From the NCBI GenBank assembly GCA_024760905.1, contig CM045733.1:36778501-36842500 (forward strand): a DNA stretch of 64,000 bases, written 5' to 3'. Below, piece by piece: positions 13,000 through 24,505 of this stretch (positions within the stretch are counted from its first letter, which is position 1; each line of letters begins with the position of its first letter). Below the pieces are notes generated by a model that made no database searches, was not told the DNA's origin, and saw nothing but the letters and a program-made list of their open reading frames with translations. The DNA comes from Plotosus lineatus. Taxonomy: Eukaryota; Chordata; Actinopteri; Siluriformes; Plotosidae. A program made the position numbers and the translations under genes.

Positions 13000-13330
13000 A
13001 GTAGTGTCAAAGGCTGTAACAAGATAAAGTAACACAAGCAGGAACACAGTCATGGTCAGGGGCCACCAGTAGGTAATATGTCATCTTAAATAGTGTTCTG
13101 TCTGTGGTATGATGAGGCCCAAATCCTGACTGATACATTTCAGGACTGTTATTCCTATATGAATATAAATGCTGCACTACAGCTTTTTCCAAAGATGTTG
13201 GTGATAAAATGGAGGTTTTAAACTGGTCAATCGTTGGACAGCTGATATAGGTTGAGGTTTTTTAATCAGAGGTCAAATAACTGCTCATTTAAAGGATCTA
13301 GGTACATAATCAGTGCTAAAGCCCCTGGCA
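13000..13330 (-). mobile_element. LINE reverse transcriptase fragment (L2-type)
   Basis: Minus strand 13192-13007 reads LEKAV-type start, then SGFGPHHTTDRTLFKMTYYL, matching the QSGFRxxHSTETALLKV block of L2-like reverse transcriptases. It is short, and broken on both sides. Confidence 0.6.
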
Positions 13331-13389
13331 CATATTCACAATGTTCAGAACTTATGTGATGCATGACATATTTCTATAAAAAATATTAA

Positions 13390-15015
13390 CTTGATGGGGC
13401 GGCCTGTTGTTCTGTTTAGCGGATGGTTTTCCTATGAGAATGTAGACTAGAGCCTGTGGAGACCTATTGTGGGTTTTCCCTTTCTCCAGGGGACTGGGAA
13501 TGGTCTTCCAAAAATGATTTCGAGTGGTGAGAGGTGAACATCCTTTCTAGGTGTCATTCTGAGTTCAGCCAGAGAGACTGGTAAGAGATCAACCCAATTC
13601 TTGATCCCTCTCATCTGCAGTGCTTTGGTAAGCTTATCCTTTAAAGTCCGATTAGTTCTTTATTGCCATATGCGACCAAAGTCATGTGCTATACCAAAAA
13701 GGTAAAAAGAGTCCTTGTAAATAATAACGCTTTTACCCACAGACAGGATGTAGGCGTGCATTAAAGCGAAGAGCTCAGCAGCCTGTGCAGATGCAGAGAA
13801 ATGTAGAGCAAAAGCTTCAACAGTGATATCATGGAGAGCATACACAGAGTAGCCACACAGAAACGTACCGTTGTATGGTTTTGAACAGGAACCATCAACA
13901 AACAAAGAATCACTCTTATCCAACGGAGTAGAGGATAAGTCTGACCAAATGCTAGTAGAATGAACGATTTCTGCAGTACACTTGTGCACAGTGTCTGTGA
14001 GTATATAATTCTGGATATTAACAAGATGAGCTGAAGCGTGACAAGAAGTAGGCCTGATCTCGAAGTTTCTGGTGGAGCAACAAATAGTTTCATATCTTGA
14101 TTTTTCTTTATGCTGTCATGTGTTGCATCTGTAAGTTCTGCAATACCTGTTTCACCTGATGAGGTGAATGCATGATCATGGGATGTAATAATTCCAATTT
14201 CTTAACATCTTGAAGCATCACTGCACAGACAGCTACAGCTCGAAGACAGGCAGATAAACTTTGGGCTGGCTACATTATTGAGTGTTTTAGACAGAAGCAC
14301 ACATGGTCTCATCCTCCTGTGTTCCTGAGTCAAGCCAGCAGAGCCGGTGGCCTCATGCTCCCTGGTGTATATGCTGTAGAGCATCATTGTTGGAGACAGC
14401 AGATCGGAGTTGTTTATTATACAGAGAACAGTCAGGTGTCCATTGTCTGTAGTAGTTGATGAGTTCAGAATCAAGATGTTTTACATTATCTTTGCAAAAA
14501 TGTAACTTTACCTTTGATACCTTGAAGCCCTTTGTAGCCAGATGTTCAAGGAGGCAGAGAGAGGATTTTTTTTTACAGGTGTCTTCTGACACAGCTGAGA
14601 CAAGAAGGTCAACCGCATACTCCAAGACAACAGAATTGCAGCAAAGACTGCAGGAGAATTAATATAGCCCCCATGGTAGATGCGCCCTGGGGTATGGTCT
14701 ATCCCTGTGTGTGAAAGCAAATACAGGTTGTGTCTGCTCTTCAACAGGAACACTAAAGAAAGCAGAAAAAAGATCAATTACAGTAAAATGTTAGTGATGG
14801 CATGGAATGGAAGCCATAACATAGGGCCCATTAGGTACAACAAGTGCTACAGAAATGACAATGTCATTTATTTTCTGTAAGTTCTGACTAAATCCCCAAG
14901 TCCCATCTGGCTCAGGGACTGGGTTGACAGGTGTGGTGTACAAACTAACACATGGTCTAATCACTACCTGTTGTAACAAGAAGTCCAATATTCCATCAAT
15001 AATTTTGACCCCCCC
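13390..15015 (-). pseudogene. Endogenous retrovirus pol remnant (RT, RNase H, integrase end)
   Basis: Reading leftward on the minus strand the order is that of retroviral pol. RT N-terminal blocks lie at 14988-14791 (short motifs NPVPEPDGTW and QKINDIV). The polymerase motif-C area is near 14625-14560 (VDLLVSAV, with the catalytic Tyr-Val-Asp-Asp degraded). RNase H lies at 13989-13660, with the first catalytic Asp in FVDGS, a Glu in AAELFAL, the third Asp in YKDS and the AHDFG block. A disrupted integrase C-terminal stretch lies at about 13620-13400. Stops and frameshifts separate the pieces, and no gag, env or LTR was found. The style is that of gamma/epsilon-type fish retroviruses. It is a broken genomic fossil. 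Confidence 0.75.
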
Positions 15016-15385
15016 CAGGGTAAGCGGGCAATGTTGTTAGAGAACTTCTGCTTTGCCTCATCTACACTTTCTCTGTCCCGCTTCAGCCCAGTCCCAGCAA
15101 TCACCAGATGGGAGAACCCTCAATAAAAGAGCCAAACACATAAGTAGTGCATTTGTCGTTTATTCAAGCATTCTGCTTACACTGTGTTATAGACTGGTAT
15201 ATATAAGTCAAGGTTGTGGGAATCCAAAGCATAAAAGATACAGCAGTTCTTTCATTACAAATGACATCTGTTCATTAGCAAGGAACAAAAAGTAGATAAA
15301 GCAGGAAGCGCGTGGGGGCATTTTCTCGGGTGAGTCTGTTTGGGAGAATTTTTGGGAACATTATTCACATATTTACAGACCTATT
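15016..15385. other. Unannotated sequence
   Basis: No gene or repeat supported. It contains the left copy of the target duplication of the next SINE at its end (15386-15403). Confidence 0.4.
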
Positions 15386-15403
15386 CATATAGTCGTATAT
15401 TCA

Positions 15404-15753
15404 GGGCAGTGGTGGTCTAGTGGTATAGGGCGCTGGATCGCCGCTCCAAAGGTTGGGGGTTCGAGTCCCACTCTCCACAAGGTTGTCACTGTTCCCCCCA
15501 GTGCGGCTAACTGGGTTATCAAAGGCGGGTCATGTCTCTCACTGTCTATGGTGAGAGGCATGTAAAAGAACCATTGCTGACTTTCGTAAAGAGTAGGCTG
15601 CAAAGTTGTCAGCGTGTTTCTGTCCCTTGCTAAAAAGGGTTGTGACAGGAAGGACCAATCCTCTGCCAAAAACCTCTGCCAAATCAAACGTGCGATGATT
15701 CGCTGTGTCGACTCCCGAGTAAAAGGGAAAAAGCCGAAAGGAAGACAGACAGA
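15404..15753 (+). repeat. tRNA-SINE family A with RTE-type tail, copy 1
   Basis: The element begins GGGCAGTGGTGGTCTAGTGG (box A region, resembling tRNA-Glu) and carries box B GGTTCGAGTCCC about 50 bp later. A conserved body follows (ctgggttatcaaaggcggg, then ctgactttcgtaaagagtaggctgc), and the 3' tail is gattcgctgtgtcgactcc...aaaagccgaaaggaa. Direct repeats CATATAGTCG(T/C)ATATTCA (18 bp, one mismatch) flank it at 15386-15403 and 15754-15771. The tail resembles the 3' end of the RTE LINE at 9.72 kb and 41.5 kb. Confidence 0.9.
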
Positions 15754-16029
15754 CATATAGTCGCATATTCAACCATATACAGAAAGGTGCATGATAGTCA
15801 AAGGTGCATGATACACACCAAGTAAGAGGTCCAGCTTTTAATCATAAGATGCATGGTGCAAAAATGTTATGATGATCGAAACCTGCTCTAAACATGAGTA
15901 TTGCACTTAGAAGAGTAATATTCCACTGTCCTAAAAAATGGTATGAATGAAGGTTATTTAGTCAGTGTATAATGGTGGTGAGTTTATGTGTTTACATTAA
16001 CTGTGGGCAAAAGCTGTTCTTGAGTTTGT

Positions 16030-17350
16030 TTGTTTTTGTTTAGTGTCCTGTACCTTTTTCTGGAAACGAGAGGGTATAAATAAATTGGTGTCCAGGGTGT
16101 GTGGAGCCCCTGATAATTGCAGTGGCTCTCCTCTGAAATCTTTCAGCGTACATGCCACTGAGGGAGGGTAGTGTGGTTTCAATCACCCATTCTTCTAACC
16201 TCACCACCTGTTGCAAGGCTTTCCTGTCCTCTGTAGTACAGCTACTGAACCACACTGCACAGCAAGAGGGCAGGAGGCTTTTGATGGTAGAGCGGTAAAA
16301 ATTTGTCATTCGGGCTTGCAGAAGGTTGGCTTGTCGGTGGGCTTGTCGTTCAGGCAGCTTGCTGTGGTTTTCTTAGGCACTGGAATGATGGTGGCTGTTT
16401 TGAAGCAGGCTGGAACCATACATTGCAAGGGCAAGATGTTAAAGATAGTGGTTAAAAAAATCAAAACATTCGCTAGTTGGTCTGCACATACTTTGAATAC
16501 TCTTACTATGTCTAGACCAGTAGCTTTCCTTGCGTGGCACAGAGTGGCTCTGATCTGGTGCAACCAAGGTTGTTACCCCTCTCTGAAAGAGCAGGGCAGA
16601 TGTGCACCACTCCATTGAGCTAGTCAAAATGAGAGAACTCGTTTACTGTCGGGTAGGGGCTGTCAGTGGAGTCTGCTGATATGTGCGCGTCCTTGCTGCT
16701 GGCGAGTGCCTTGATCCCCTTCTACATGTTGTCATCAAAGTCCTCCCTGATGCTTTGTTTATACTTGTGCTTTTTTTGATACCATTTTACAGGGCTTGGT
16801 GTGCCTCTTTCTAAACCTGCTGGTTTCCTGGCTTGAAGGAATCATCCAATTCTGTAAGCAAGGTGCAGAGTTTGCCGTTAAACCACAGTTTATGGTTCAG
16901 GAACACTTTAATAGTCCTTGTTGTGGTAACATTCTCTGTGAATTAGTTTATGTAGAGAGGACAGCTGATTTGTGACCCTCCGGATCTGTCTCTTCTGTGA
17001 ATATTTCCAAGTCTTTAGAGTCAAAACAATAATGTAGAGCTGATGTGGCTTCCTCAGTCAGCACCTGGACTGTTTTAACTACTGGTCTTTGGGTACAGAT
17101 TTTAGTTTATAACCGGGGATCAGAGACAGAAAAATGTGATCTGAGAGCCCAAGATGTTGCAGAGGGATGGCTTTATAGGCATCCGGAATGTTGGTGTGGA
17201 CCTGGTCCAGTGTTTTTTTGGGGGGTTTTTTTCTGTCATTGGAAAACTTTTATAGAATCTGGACAGGACGACTTCAGGTGTTCATAATTAAAGTCCCTTG
17301 CCACGATTATAACACAGCCTGGCTGTGCTGTGAGCTGTTTGTTAATGGAG
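16030..17350 (-). mobile_element. CR1/L2-like LINE, degenerate antisense copy
   Basis: Minus strand 16563-16306 carries an RT start ([20 protein letters not shown], then a P-V-P-K block), and 16309-16040 carries the C-terminal FYRSTIKSLLPSCCAVWF...RKALQQVVRLEEW block typical of this LINE group. The part to the right, up to the SINE at 17373, is probably the 5' portion but has no clear motif. It is interrupted and frameshifted. Confidence 0.7.
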
Positions 17351-17372
17351 TGTTATAGTAGCTCCATGGCTA

Positions 17373-17714
17373 GGGGCAGTGGTGGTCTAGTGGATAGGGT
17401 GCTAGATCTCTGATCCTAAGGTTGGGGGTTTGAGTCCCCACAGGGATGTCACTGTCCCCCCAGTGCAGCTAACTGGGTTATCAAAGGCGGGCCATGTCTC
17501 TCACTGTCTATGGTGAGAGGCATGTAAAAGAACCATTGCTGACTTTCGTAAAGAGTAGGCTGCAAAGCCGTCAGCGTGTTTCTCTTTCCCTTGCTAAAGG
17601 GTTGTGACAGGAAGGGCATCCGACGTAAAAACCTCTGCCAAATCAAATGTGCGAATCAGATGATTCGCTGTGGCGACTCCCGAGAAAGGAAAAAGCCGAA
17701 AGGAAAAGAAGAAG
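17373..17714 (+). repeat. tRNA-SINE family A with RTE-type tail, copy 2
   Basis: Same structure as the copy at 15404, with box A near 17380 and box B GGTTTGAGTCCCC near 17425. The tail is GATTCGCTGTGGCGACTCCC then aaaagccgaaaggaaaag. Direct repeats ATAGTAGCTCC(A/G)TGGCTA (18 bp) lie at 17355-17372 and 17715-17732. Confidence 0.9.
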
Positions 17715-17732
17715 ATAGTAGCTCCGTGGCTA

Positions 17733-18590
17733 ATTTAGCATTAGCTTGGTCACAGCACATAAACTTCAATTATAACTACAGATGTGAGCTCCCAGATAAC
17801 AAGGTTTACATTGTCCCGTCAGATACTTTATATCTAGACAGCAATGTATATCTTTAATAATGGACTTGCCTCCTCTGCATTTCGTACCGGACATACTGGT
17901 TCTGTCCAGTCTGAAGGTAGCACGGCCCACTAGTTCAGTCGTGGCAGCCAGAGTGAAAGTGTGTGAACAAGCTTCAGAAATTGCCGTTATACAATAATCC
18001 ATGCAGCAGGAATTATAGTGCAGTCGCACCTTATCCGTCTTATTGTTGAGTGACCTGTTGTTGGTGGGAAATAAACTCTCTCTCGTTCTCTTTCCCCTCT
18101 TGTATCTCCTCTGTCACTGTTGACGGTGCCATTTTGGTGGGGTAGTTGGAAAGAGAGAGAGAGAGAGAGAGACGGGCTTGAGGATCTCTGGTTGAATGAA
18201 ATCCTAATGCTATTGTTTCCAAATGTGGAGCAGTAATTGTCTTGAACCATGAGCAGCTTGCCCCTGGTATACTGCACATGAGCAGCTGCCAGGGACTAAG
18301 CCTGGAAAAAAAAGAGCACACACAGTGAAGAATATAAAATATATAGCTGCTTAAATAGGAAGCGCACTAGGCCATTGCATCTACCTGTGTAGTCATCTTG
18401 TCAGGAACGACAAAATGATTAATGCATCATGCATGCAAAAGTGTTGAATGCAACATGGACAAATCATTTGAATTTCACTGGTGCCAAAACTTGTTTACCA
18501 GCATTCTTAATATGTGGTGATAAATTCATATCATCTTCACATATTGATGATTTAGGCAACGTATGCCTTCATATGATCATTTTGGCAAAT
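17733..18590. other. Unannotated sequence with GA microsatellite
   Basis: No exon or nameable transposon. A short GA repeat lies at about 18152-18171. Part may belong to the 5' region of the LINE to the left. Confidence 0.4.
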
Positions 18591-18608
18591 ACCCTGGCAG
18601 ACATCAGA

Positions 18609-18961
18609 GGGTAGTGGTGGTCTAGTGGATAGGGTGCAGGATCGCTGATCCTAAGGTTGGGGGTTCGAGTCCCCACGTGGTTGTCACTGTCCCCCCCCAG
18701 TGCAGCTAACTGGGTTATCAAAGGCGGGCCATGTCTCTCACTGTCTATGGTGAGAGGCATGTAAAAGAACCATTGCTGACTTTCATAAAGAGTAGGCTGC
18801 AAAGTTGTCAGCGTGTTTCTGTCCCTTGCTAAAAAGGGTTGTGACAGGAAGGGCATCCGACGTAAAAACCTCTGCCAAATCAAACGTGCGAATCAGATGA
18901 TTCGCTGTGGCGACTCCCGAGTAAAAAGGGAAAAAGCCGAAAGGAAAACAAACAAACAAAC
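18609..18961 (+). repeat. tRNA-SINE family A with RTE-type tail, copy 3
   Basis: Complete copy with box A at about 18615, box B GGTTCGAGTCCCC near 18661, the conserved body, and a tail ending gccgaaaggaaaacaaacaaac. Direct repeats ACCCTGGCA(G/T)ACATCA flank it at about 18591-18608 and 18962-18979. Confidence 0.9.
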
Positions 18962-19460
18962 ACCCTGGCATACATCAAATAATTTCTGGTAAGTTTTGTA
19001 TAAGTTAACAGTACACTGGTATAAAGACATGTTGTCTAAGTTAGTATTACGAGGTCGTGGAAAAATTTTGCTCATGCACAAATTTTTTGAGATATCCTAG
19101 CACATGAGTCATATGGACGTATAACTTGTATCAACTAATGCCTAGCTTGTTTGCAGTTTTCACAGTTTATGGCCACCCTTATGCAGTGTATCTCTGATGG
19201 TCAATCACGTGACATAAAAGTCTGCTGCTCATTTATTCAAATCAGATCTGTATTAGACATCGTCATCATGCCAAAGAAATCGTAATTCACTGACGTTATA
19301 AAATTTCACAGCAGAAACATATTTACAGTAATAAGTGCAGAAAATGTCACTATATGTCACTATATATCTGTGCAGTCATTGCTTCATTTCCTCATATGGC
19401 TGACAGCAGTCAATTGTCAACCGGAATACAAAAGCACATTAGTCTAGGGTCCCGATGTAA

Positions 19461-20957
19461 GAATACCACTTTTTCCGGGCCATAAAGTGCACCGAGTTAT
19501 AAGGTGCAAATCAACGAACAATGATTGAACGATCTCTATCCATACATAAGGTGCACCTGGTTGTCTGAGTTTAACAGTTGCGCGAGTTAGACATAAAGTC
19601 CGGATCCCCCTGTTGTTGTTTTTTTATTATTATTTTATAATATTTTATTATCTATTATTCCCTCACGCATGGAGTCAAATCAATAGAGACAGAGATTAGA
19701 AGCCTTCTAGATCGTGACCTAAACTTCTCTCAGCCACACCCCCTTAAAGAGACAGCACATTCACAGTAACAAACATGGCGGCTCCCATTCGCAGGGTGAG
19801 TATTGTGTTCATTACAGAATGGAGATCATTACTCTTCAGAAGCTGTATCAGAATAACTTTAAATTCAAGAAGGTTAATCCCACGTCTCAGGAGGACACCT
19901 GTAGCAGTGCTTTATCCCAGTAAGCCAGCTGGGTGTCCTAAGGGTAGAGAGTGAGATTAGGTGGAAAAACCAGTCACGTATTACTCTGCGAGTCACTTGA
20001 CTACAATAGCAGTGATGCCGGTATTTGGACATAAAGCCCAGATCCCTCTGACTTATGACCTGTTAACACCAATATGTAGCACTTGGAGCTTTTTGGTTAA
20101 TCCAACAGAATGATGGTCTTCTTTTCCTTTCAGCTTTTTCCATTTTTCAGGGGTCGCCACAACGAATCATGTTGATCACGAAGCATGTTTGATTTGGCAT
20201 AGGTTTTTACGTCGGATACCCTTCCTGACTCAACCCTTTAGTGAGGGGCTGAAACATGCTGACGGCTATGCAGCCTACTCTTTACGAAAGTCAAAAATGG
20301 TTCTTTTGCATGCCTCTCCCCATAGACAGTGAGAGACATGGCCGGCCTTTGATAACCCAATTAGCTGCACTGGGGGGACAGTGACAACCTTGTGGAGAGT
20401 GGGAGTCTAACCCCCAACCTGAGGAACAGTGATCCAGCACCCTGTACCACCAGACTACCACTGCCCAGGAGACGTATCAGATATTAAACTGATAAGAACA
20501 GATACTGCACTTGACCTTAGTCAGTGTAACTTTAAATTCAACGAGTTTAATTCCACGTCTCAGGAGGACATCTATAGCAGTGCTTTATCCTGGTGATGAA
20601 CGCAAGACTCTGATTAAGCCAGCTGAGCATCCTGAGGGTAGAGACCGAGATTATGTGGAAAAGAGGGTGACCTGACTTCAATAGCAGTAATGCCGGTATT
20701 TGGACATAAAGCCCAGATCTCTCTAACTTATGACTTGTTAACACCAATATCTAGCAGTCGGAGGTCTTTGGTTAATCCAATGGAATGATGGTAAGCTCTG
20801 AATTAGTTTGCTTCACTTGGGTTTTGACAGTGTCAGTGAGATGGAGTCGCGTGGCTTCATCCACACATAAGGCACACCGGGTTATAAGGTGGACCGTAAT
20901 TTTTTTTTTAAGATTAAAGGCTTTTAAGTGCGCCTTATCATCTGAAAAAATATGGTA
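19461..20957. mobile_element. TIR element with an internal duplicated segment
   Basis: The left end (aataccactttttcc, then gtgcaccgagttataaggtgc) and the right end (aagtgcgccttatcatctg, then aaaaaatatggtat) are imperfect inverted repeats, and the ccataaggtgcacc motif recurs inside. A segment of about 265 bp (19858-20125) is repeated directly at 20530-20790, with an antisense SINE (20118-20469) between the two. No transposase is visible. The superfamily cannot be assigned by eye. Confidence 0.6.
20118..20469 (-). repeat. tRNA-SINE family A, antisense copy
   Basis: Reverse complement of family A: it starts with the RTE-type tail (cttttcctttcagctttttcc, ggggtcgccacaacgaatca), passes through the ctttacgaaagtc body, and ends with the degenerate tRNA promoter (ccaccagactaccactgcc). 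It sits between the two copies of the duplicated segment of the host TIR element. Confidence 0.85.
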
Positions 20958-21280
20958 TATTCATTCAATTCATTCATTTTCTGAATTGCTTACTCCTAAT
21001 TAGGGTCACAGGGAGGTTTATCTCAGGGTACAGGCAGAGTACACCCTGGACAGCTCGCAGGGTAAACACGCTGACGGCTATGCAGCCTACTTTTGACCAA
21101 TGTCAGCGATGGTTTTTTTACATGCATCTCACCACAGACATAGAGATACATGTTTGGGCTTTGATAACCAGTTAAGTGCGCAACTGCAGTGACAACTGTT
21201 TGATAGTTGGGCTTGAGATCAGTAATCCAGCACCCTACCCTCATCAACCATAGGATGAGTAATCAGACACCCTACCACCA
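20958..21280 (-). repeat. tRNA-SINE family A body with a different tail
   Basis: The right part (21065-21280) matches the family A body in reverse (gctatgcagcctac, gatggtttttttacatgc, tttgataaccagtta). Where family A carries the RTE-type tail, this copy carries a ttcattttctgaattgcttactcctaattagggtcac tail (20965-21010), the tail type of family B SINEs. Confidence 0.65.
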
Positions 21281-21804
21281 GGTGAGAAATTACAATTGGA
21301 AACTAGACTAAAAAGATTGAAATATATAAATTAAAAAGAAAAATCAATTGTTGAAAGACATTTCCAAAATAAAGTTCCAGTCATAATGGAATAGAGTATT
21401 GCATCTCTAACTGCACCGAGTTTGGTTGCTGTCCAATTTACTATGTGCCTGGGGCACTGCTGGGGTTTATGGAAAGCAAGTCCAAGAGGAATGGAAGCCT
21501 AGCCCTGCAGAGGCTGGAGAAGGTGTTGGCATTTGAATGCAAGATGACACATAAGATGCCAGAAAAGTATAGTGAGATATGCTGTTCCGTGTCCCCTCTT
21601 TGTGTTTGTGCTAGTTTAATAGTGTCAAAAGGAGTCACTTGTCTGATGGCAACATAAACCACTGGAATAACAGCAAAGAGATGAAAGAACCGCAGATGGG
21701 TCTGTAGGCATTGGTTGCCGAGTTCTGTACTAAACACTGCCAACATGCTAGGCAAAATTTGGTACAAGTGATATGTTCTTTCAAAGTATGCTAGACATTC
21801 CAAT
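21281..21804. other. Unannotated sequence
   Basis: No gene or repeat supported by eye. Confidence 0.4.
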
Positions 21805-21960
21805 CAATTTACGTCATTCATTTATTCATACATACATTTTCTGAACCGCTTAATCCTAACTAGGGTTACCGGGAGGGTGGCACCTATCCCAGTCGACTCT
21901 GGGCGAGGGCGGGGCATACCCTGGACAGCTTGCCAGGCCATCACAGGGCTATTCAGCTCA
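21805..21960 (-). repeat. SINE tail fragment (family B tail)
   Basis: Contains ttttctgaaccgcttaatcc, cctatcccagtcgactctgggc and accctggacagcttgccagg, the common fish SINE 3' region in reverse. It lacks the tRNA-like head. Confidence 0.65.
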
Positions 21961-22284
21961 TGTGTAATGTACAAATAACGTGTGTGAATGATCGCATAAC
22001 TTACCTACAACTTATGTCAACTTATCTACAACTTTAAGTCAGCATATGTAAAATGTGTGAGCCATACATCAAAAATTTTCTGTCTGCACAAATTATTTTT
22101 TGAGCTATCTGTATTATGACATATACCCACATGCTGTTTCTTACACATAACTTACCTGATGTACACCAGTGTATTTATCAAATTTCTCATATGTTGGCTA
22201 AATTATCAATATGTGACAGGGGTTTAAGAGAAGAAACAATAAAATTTAATAAAAGTTTGAGCACTTCTGGTAGTCTTTTTAAAG

Positions 22285-22698
22285 CAGGGGTGTCGAACTC
22301 ATTTTCACTGAGGCCAGTACACTAAATTTAAATGTGATCAATGGCTGAAAACACTGAACATCTGTTCTAAAAATCAACCATGAAATCCATTGCAAAATGA
22401 TATGTTTAGAAATTTGACCACTTTTCCTCTTCACTTGCATTTTCTGACAAAGCTTAACAGCAATAAGCAAGCATGCAATCTTTTCTGAGTCATGAATGAC
22501 TAGCTTTTTACTTGAAAATGGCTGCTCCTGCCACCTAATGAAATGGATGATGGCTGGAAAGGATGAGGAATTAGGTTTCATGGTAATAGTTGATGCAAAG
22601 GATGTACAATAATCATAATCTTTGAAAACTCATATGGGCCATGTAAAATGAGTTGGTGGGCCAGATTTGGCCCACGGGCCTTGAGTTTGACACCTGTG
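22285..22698. mobile_element. hAT-type non-autonomous element
   Basis: The left terminus CAGGGGTGTCGAACTCA and right terminus TGAGTTTGACACCTG are inverted repeats of hAT type. The flanks (TTTTAAAG on the left, GTTTAAAA on the right) are a possible decayed 8-bp target duplication, so the ends are uncertain by 2-3 bp. The interior includes the gggccagatttggcccacggg motif that is common in such elements. No transposase is present. Confidence 0.7.
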
Positions 22699-23027
22699 GT
22701 TTAAAAAAACTCCTAAGTACAGTGGTATGTTGACTTACGAGTGTCTTTTATAACACATTTTCCATGATACGGGCTTCGATCCCACCAAAAATCTGCCCCT
22801 TGTGGGAGCTTACCACAAGCCTTTCCTAACTGGCATTCATAATGTGCACATGCACAAAATTCTCCTCCTCCTGCTCTGTTACGCACCACCCCATACCTGC
22901 CCATGTGACATCTTTGTGCCCACGTAACATCTTTGCCACAGTTGGTGATTGGAAGGGTTAGTTGACTTATTGTTTATTCTTTTTTAATTATTATTTATTA
23001 TTAATTAATATTAATGTTAATGTACAG

Positions 23028-23064
<37 letters not shown>

Positions 23065-23162
23065 ATATTTATTGTTTTTACATTTTTATCTTTAATATAT
23101 TAGGTAAAATATACGTGTTTGTGTCAGGTTATGTGAGTTTGGGACGGGGTTGGAACGGATTA

Positions 23163-23770
23163 CAGTGGTACCTCGGTACTCGACCATAATTCGTTTCCGA
23201 CGGCTGGTCGAATTCCCATTTGATCTAATTCCGAATCCGCTTTTCCCATTACAAATAGTGTAAATGGTTTTAATCCGTTCCGTCGTCTTTTGAACTGAAG
23301 TTAATGGTACCGTAACTCATACCATAGGTCCTCAAATTAAGTGAAAAAAATATTGAATACAGTAAACTATGTTATGGTTTGTGTTGTGAGAGACTCTGGT
23401 TTTGGAAGCTCTAACTCTCTCTTCATGCATGCAGGTGCTGGAGTGGGGCGTGGCTGTCACATGCGGGTGGAGTGCTAAGCGCACACACCTGATTCCACTT
23501 AGTAATCAATGGGCTTCTCTAACAGTGACTACGATTTCCCCGTGCTCTAGTGCCTTCCCTGTCAACAATAAAACTCATCTGTTTCCATCACTCTCTGTCT
23601 CCTGCATTTTGGGGTCCAGCTGAATGTTCCTGGTGTCACAGAATCTTCTAGCCCTTCTGTAACACCAGGAACATTCAGTCAGACCCAAAAATGCAGGAGA
23701 CAGGGTATGTGTGGGCTGAGCACTCCACCCGCGTGTGACAGCCACGCCCCTCTCCAGCACCTGCATGCAT

Positions 23771-23816
<46 letters not shown>

Positions 23817-24393
23817 AGAGCCGCCAAAACCAGAGTTTCTCACAAAAGAGACCATAACACACTAAAATCAAACCACAATACAGTTTTAAAGCATAACAAC
23901 AATAAAGATAAGGATTTTTACCTTTGTGGTGGTGAGCAGTTGGCATACATAAATATTGGAGAGGGAAAGAGGAGAACGATCCCCTTCCATAACAGAGAGG
24001 GAGAGAGGAAGAGGATCTCCTTCCATAACAGCTTCAGGTGAATCAGCCAAAGGTTTTTTTTTCTCTTGCTACTCGCTTTGGCATGGATGACTCTTCTTCA
24101 GGATGTCCCTTTCTTATCTTGAAGAACATTTCTAACGTGGCCTGTTTCTTCCTTCTTTTCAAAACCTAACGGAAGTGGCTCATGATGTCATCGTTAAAGG
24201 TGTTCACAGTGATACATAGTATCAACAACTTCCGGACTTCCAGAAAGCACGCAATTCCCCTCCCTCTCCGTCTCGTCTTTTCTAGCGCTTTTTTAGCGTT
24301 CAACTTCCGGATTTTGGGGGAAAAAATGGGGATTTTTGGGTCAAATTCTGATTTGTTTGACCTCTAAAGCGTTCGAGTACCAAGGTACGACTA
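23163..24393. mobile_element. Nested TIR element of pogo type
   Basis: Left end CAGTGGTACCTCGGTACTCGA; the right end reads in reverse TAGTCGTACCTTGGTACTCGA. TA flanks are at 23161-23162 and 24394-24395. It carries a large internal palindrome (23371-23859). No transposase motif was found. Confidence 0.75.
23371..23859. repeat. ~490-bp imperfect palindrome (fold-back)
   Basis: The left arm begins gttatggtttgtgttgtgagagactctggttttgg and the right arm ends with its complement ccaaaaccagagtttctcac...gaccataac. Inner blocks are also mirrored: gcaggtgctggagtggggcg / cgcccctctccagcacctgc, and aatgttcctggtgt / acaccaggaacatt around a centre near 23645. The right arm contains a GA microsatellite (about 23771-23815), longer than the CT tract on the left. 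Confidence 0.85.
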
Positions 24394-24505
24394 TAATTGG
24401 TTTTCTATTGTTTCATATGGGAATTTTTGTCTTATCTAATGAACATTTTTACTTATGAGCTTTCCCTCGGAATGGATTAATTTCGTAAGTCACGGTACCG
24501 CTGTA

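Larger units (their letters stand above)
22720..24503. mobile_element. pogo/Tigger-like element, split by a nested insertion
   Basis: The left end CAGTGGTATGTTGACTTACGA and the right end (rc CAGCGGTACCGTGACTTACGA) are inverted repeats flanked by TA (22718-22719, 24504-24505). The ends and the ccatgatacgggcttcgatcc block match the pogo-like element at 60489-61841, so the two are the same family. A TIR element (23163-24393) sits at a TA inside, with the host sequence ggaacggatta / attggttttctattg resuming cleanly on both sides. Confidence 0.8.

Noticed and set aside
15404..18961. tRNA genes
   Set aside because: Box A and box B are present, but each unit is ~350 bp with a SINE body, a tail and target duplications, and no folded tRNA acceptor stem is evident.
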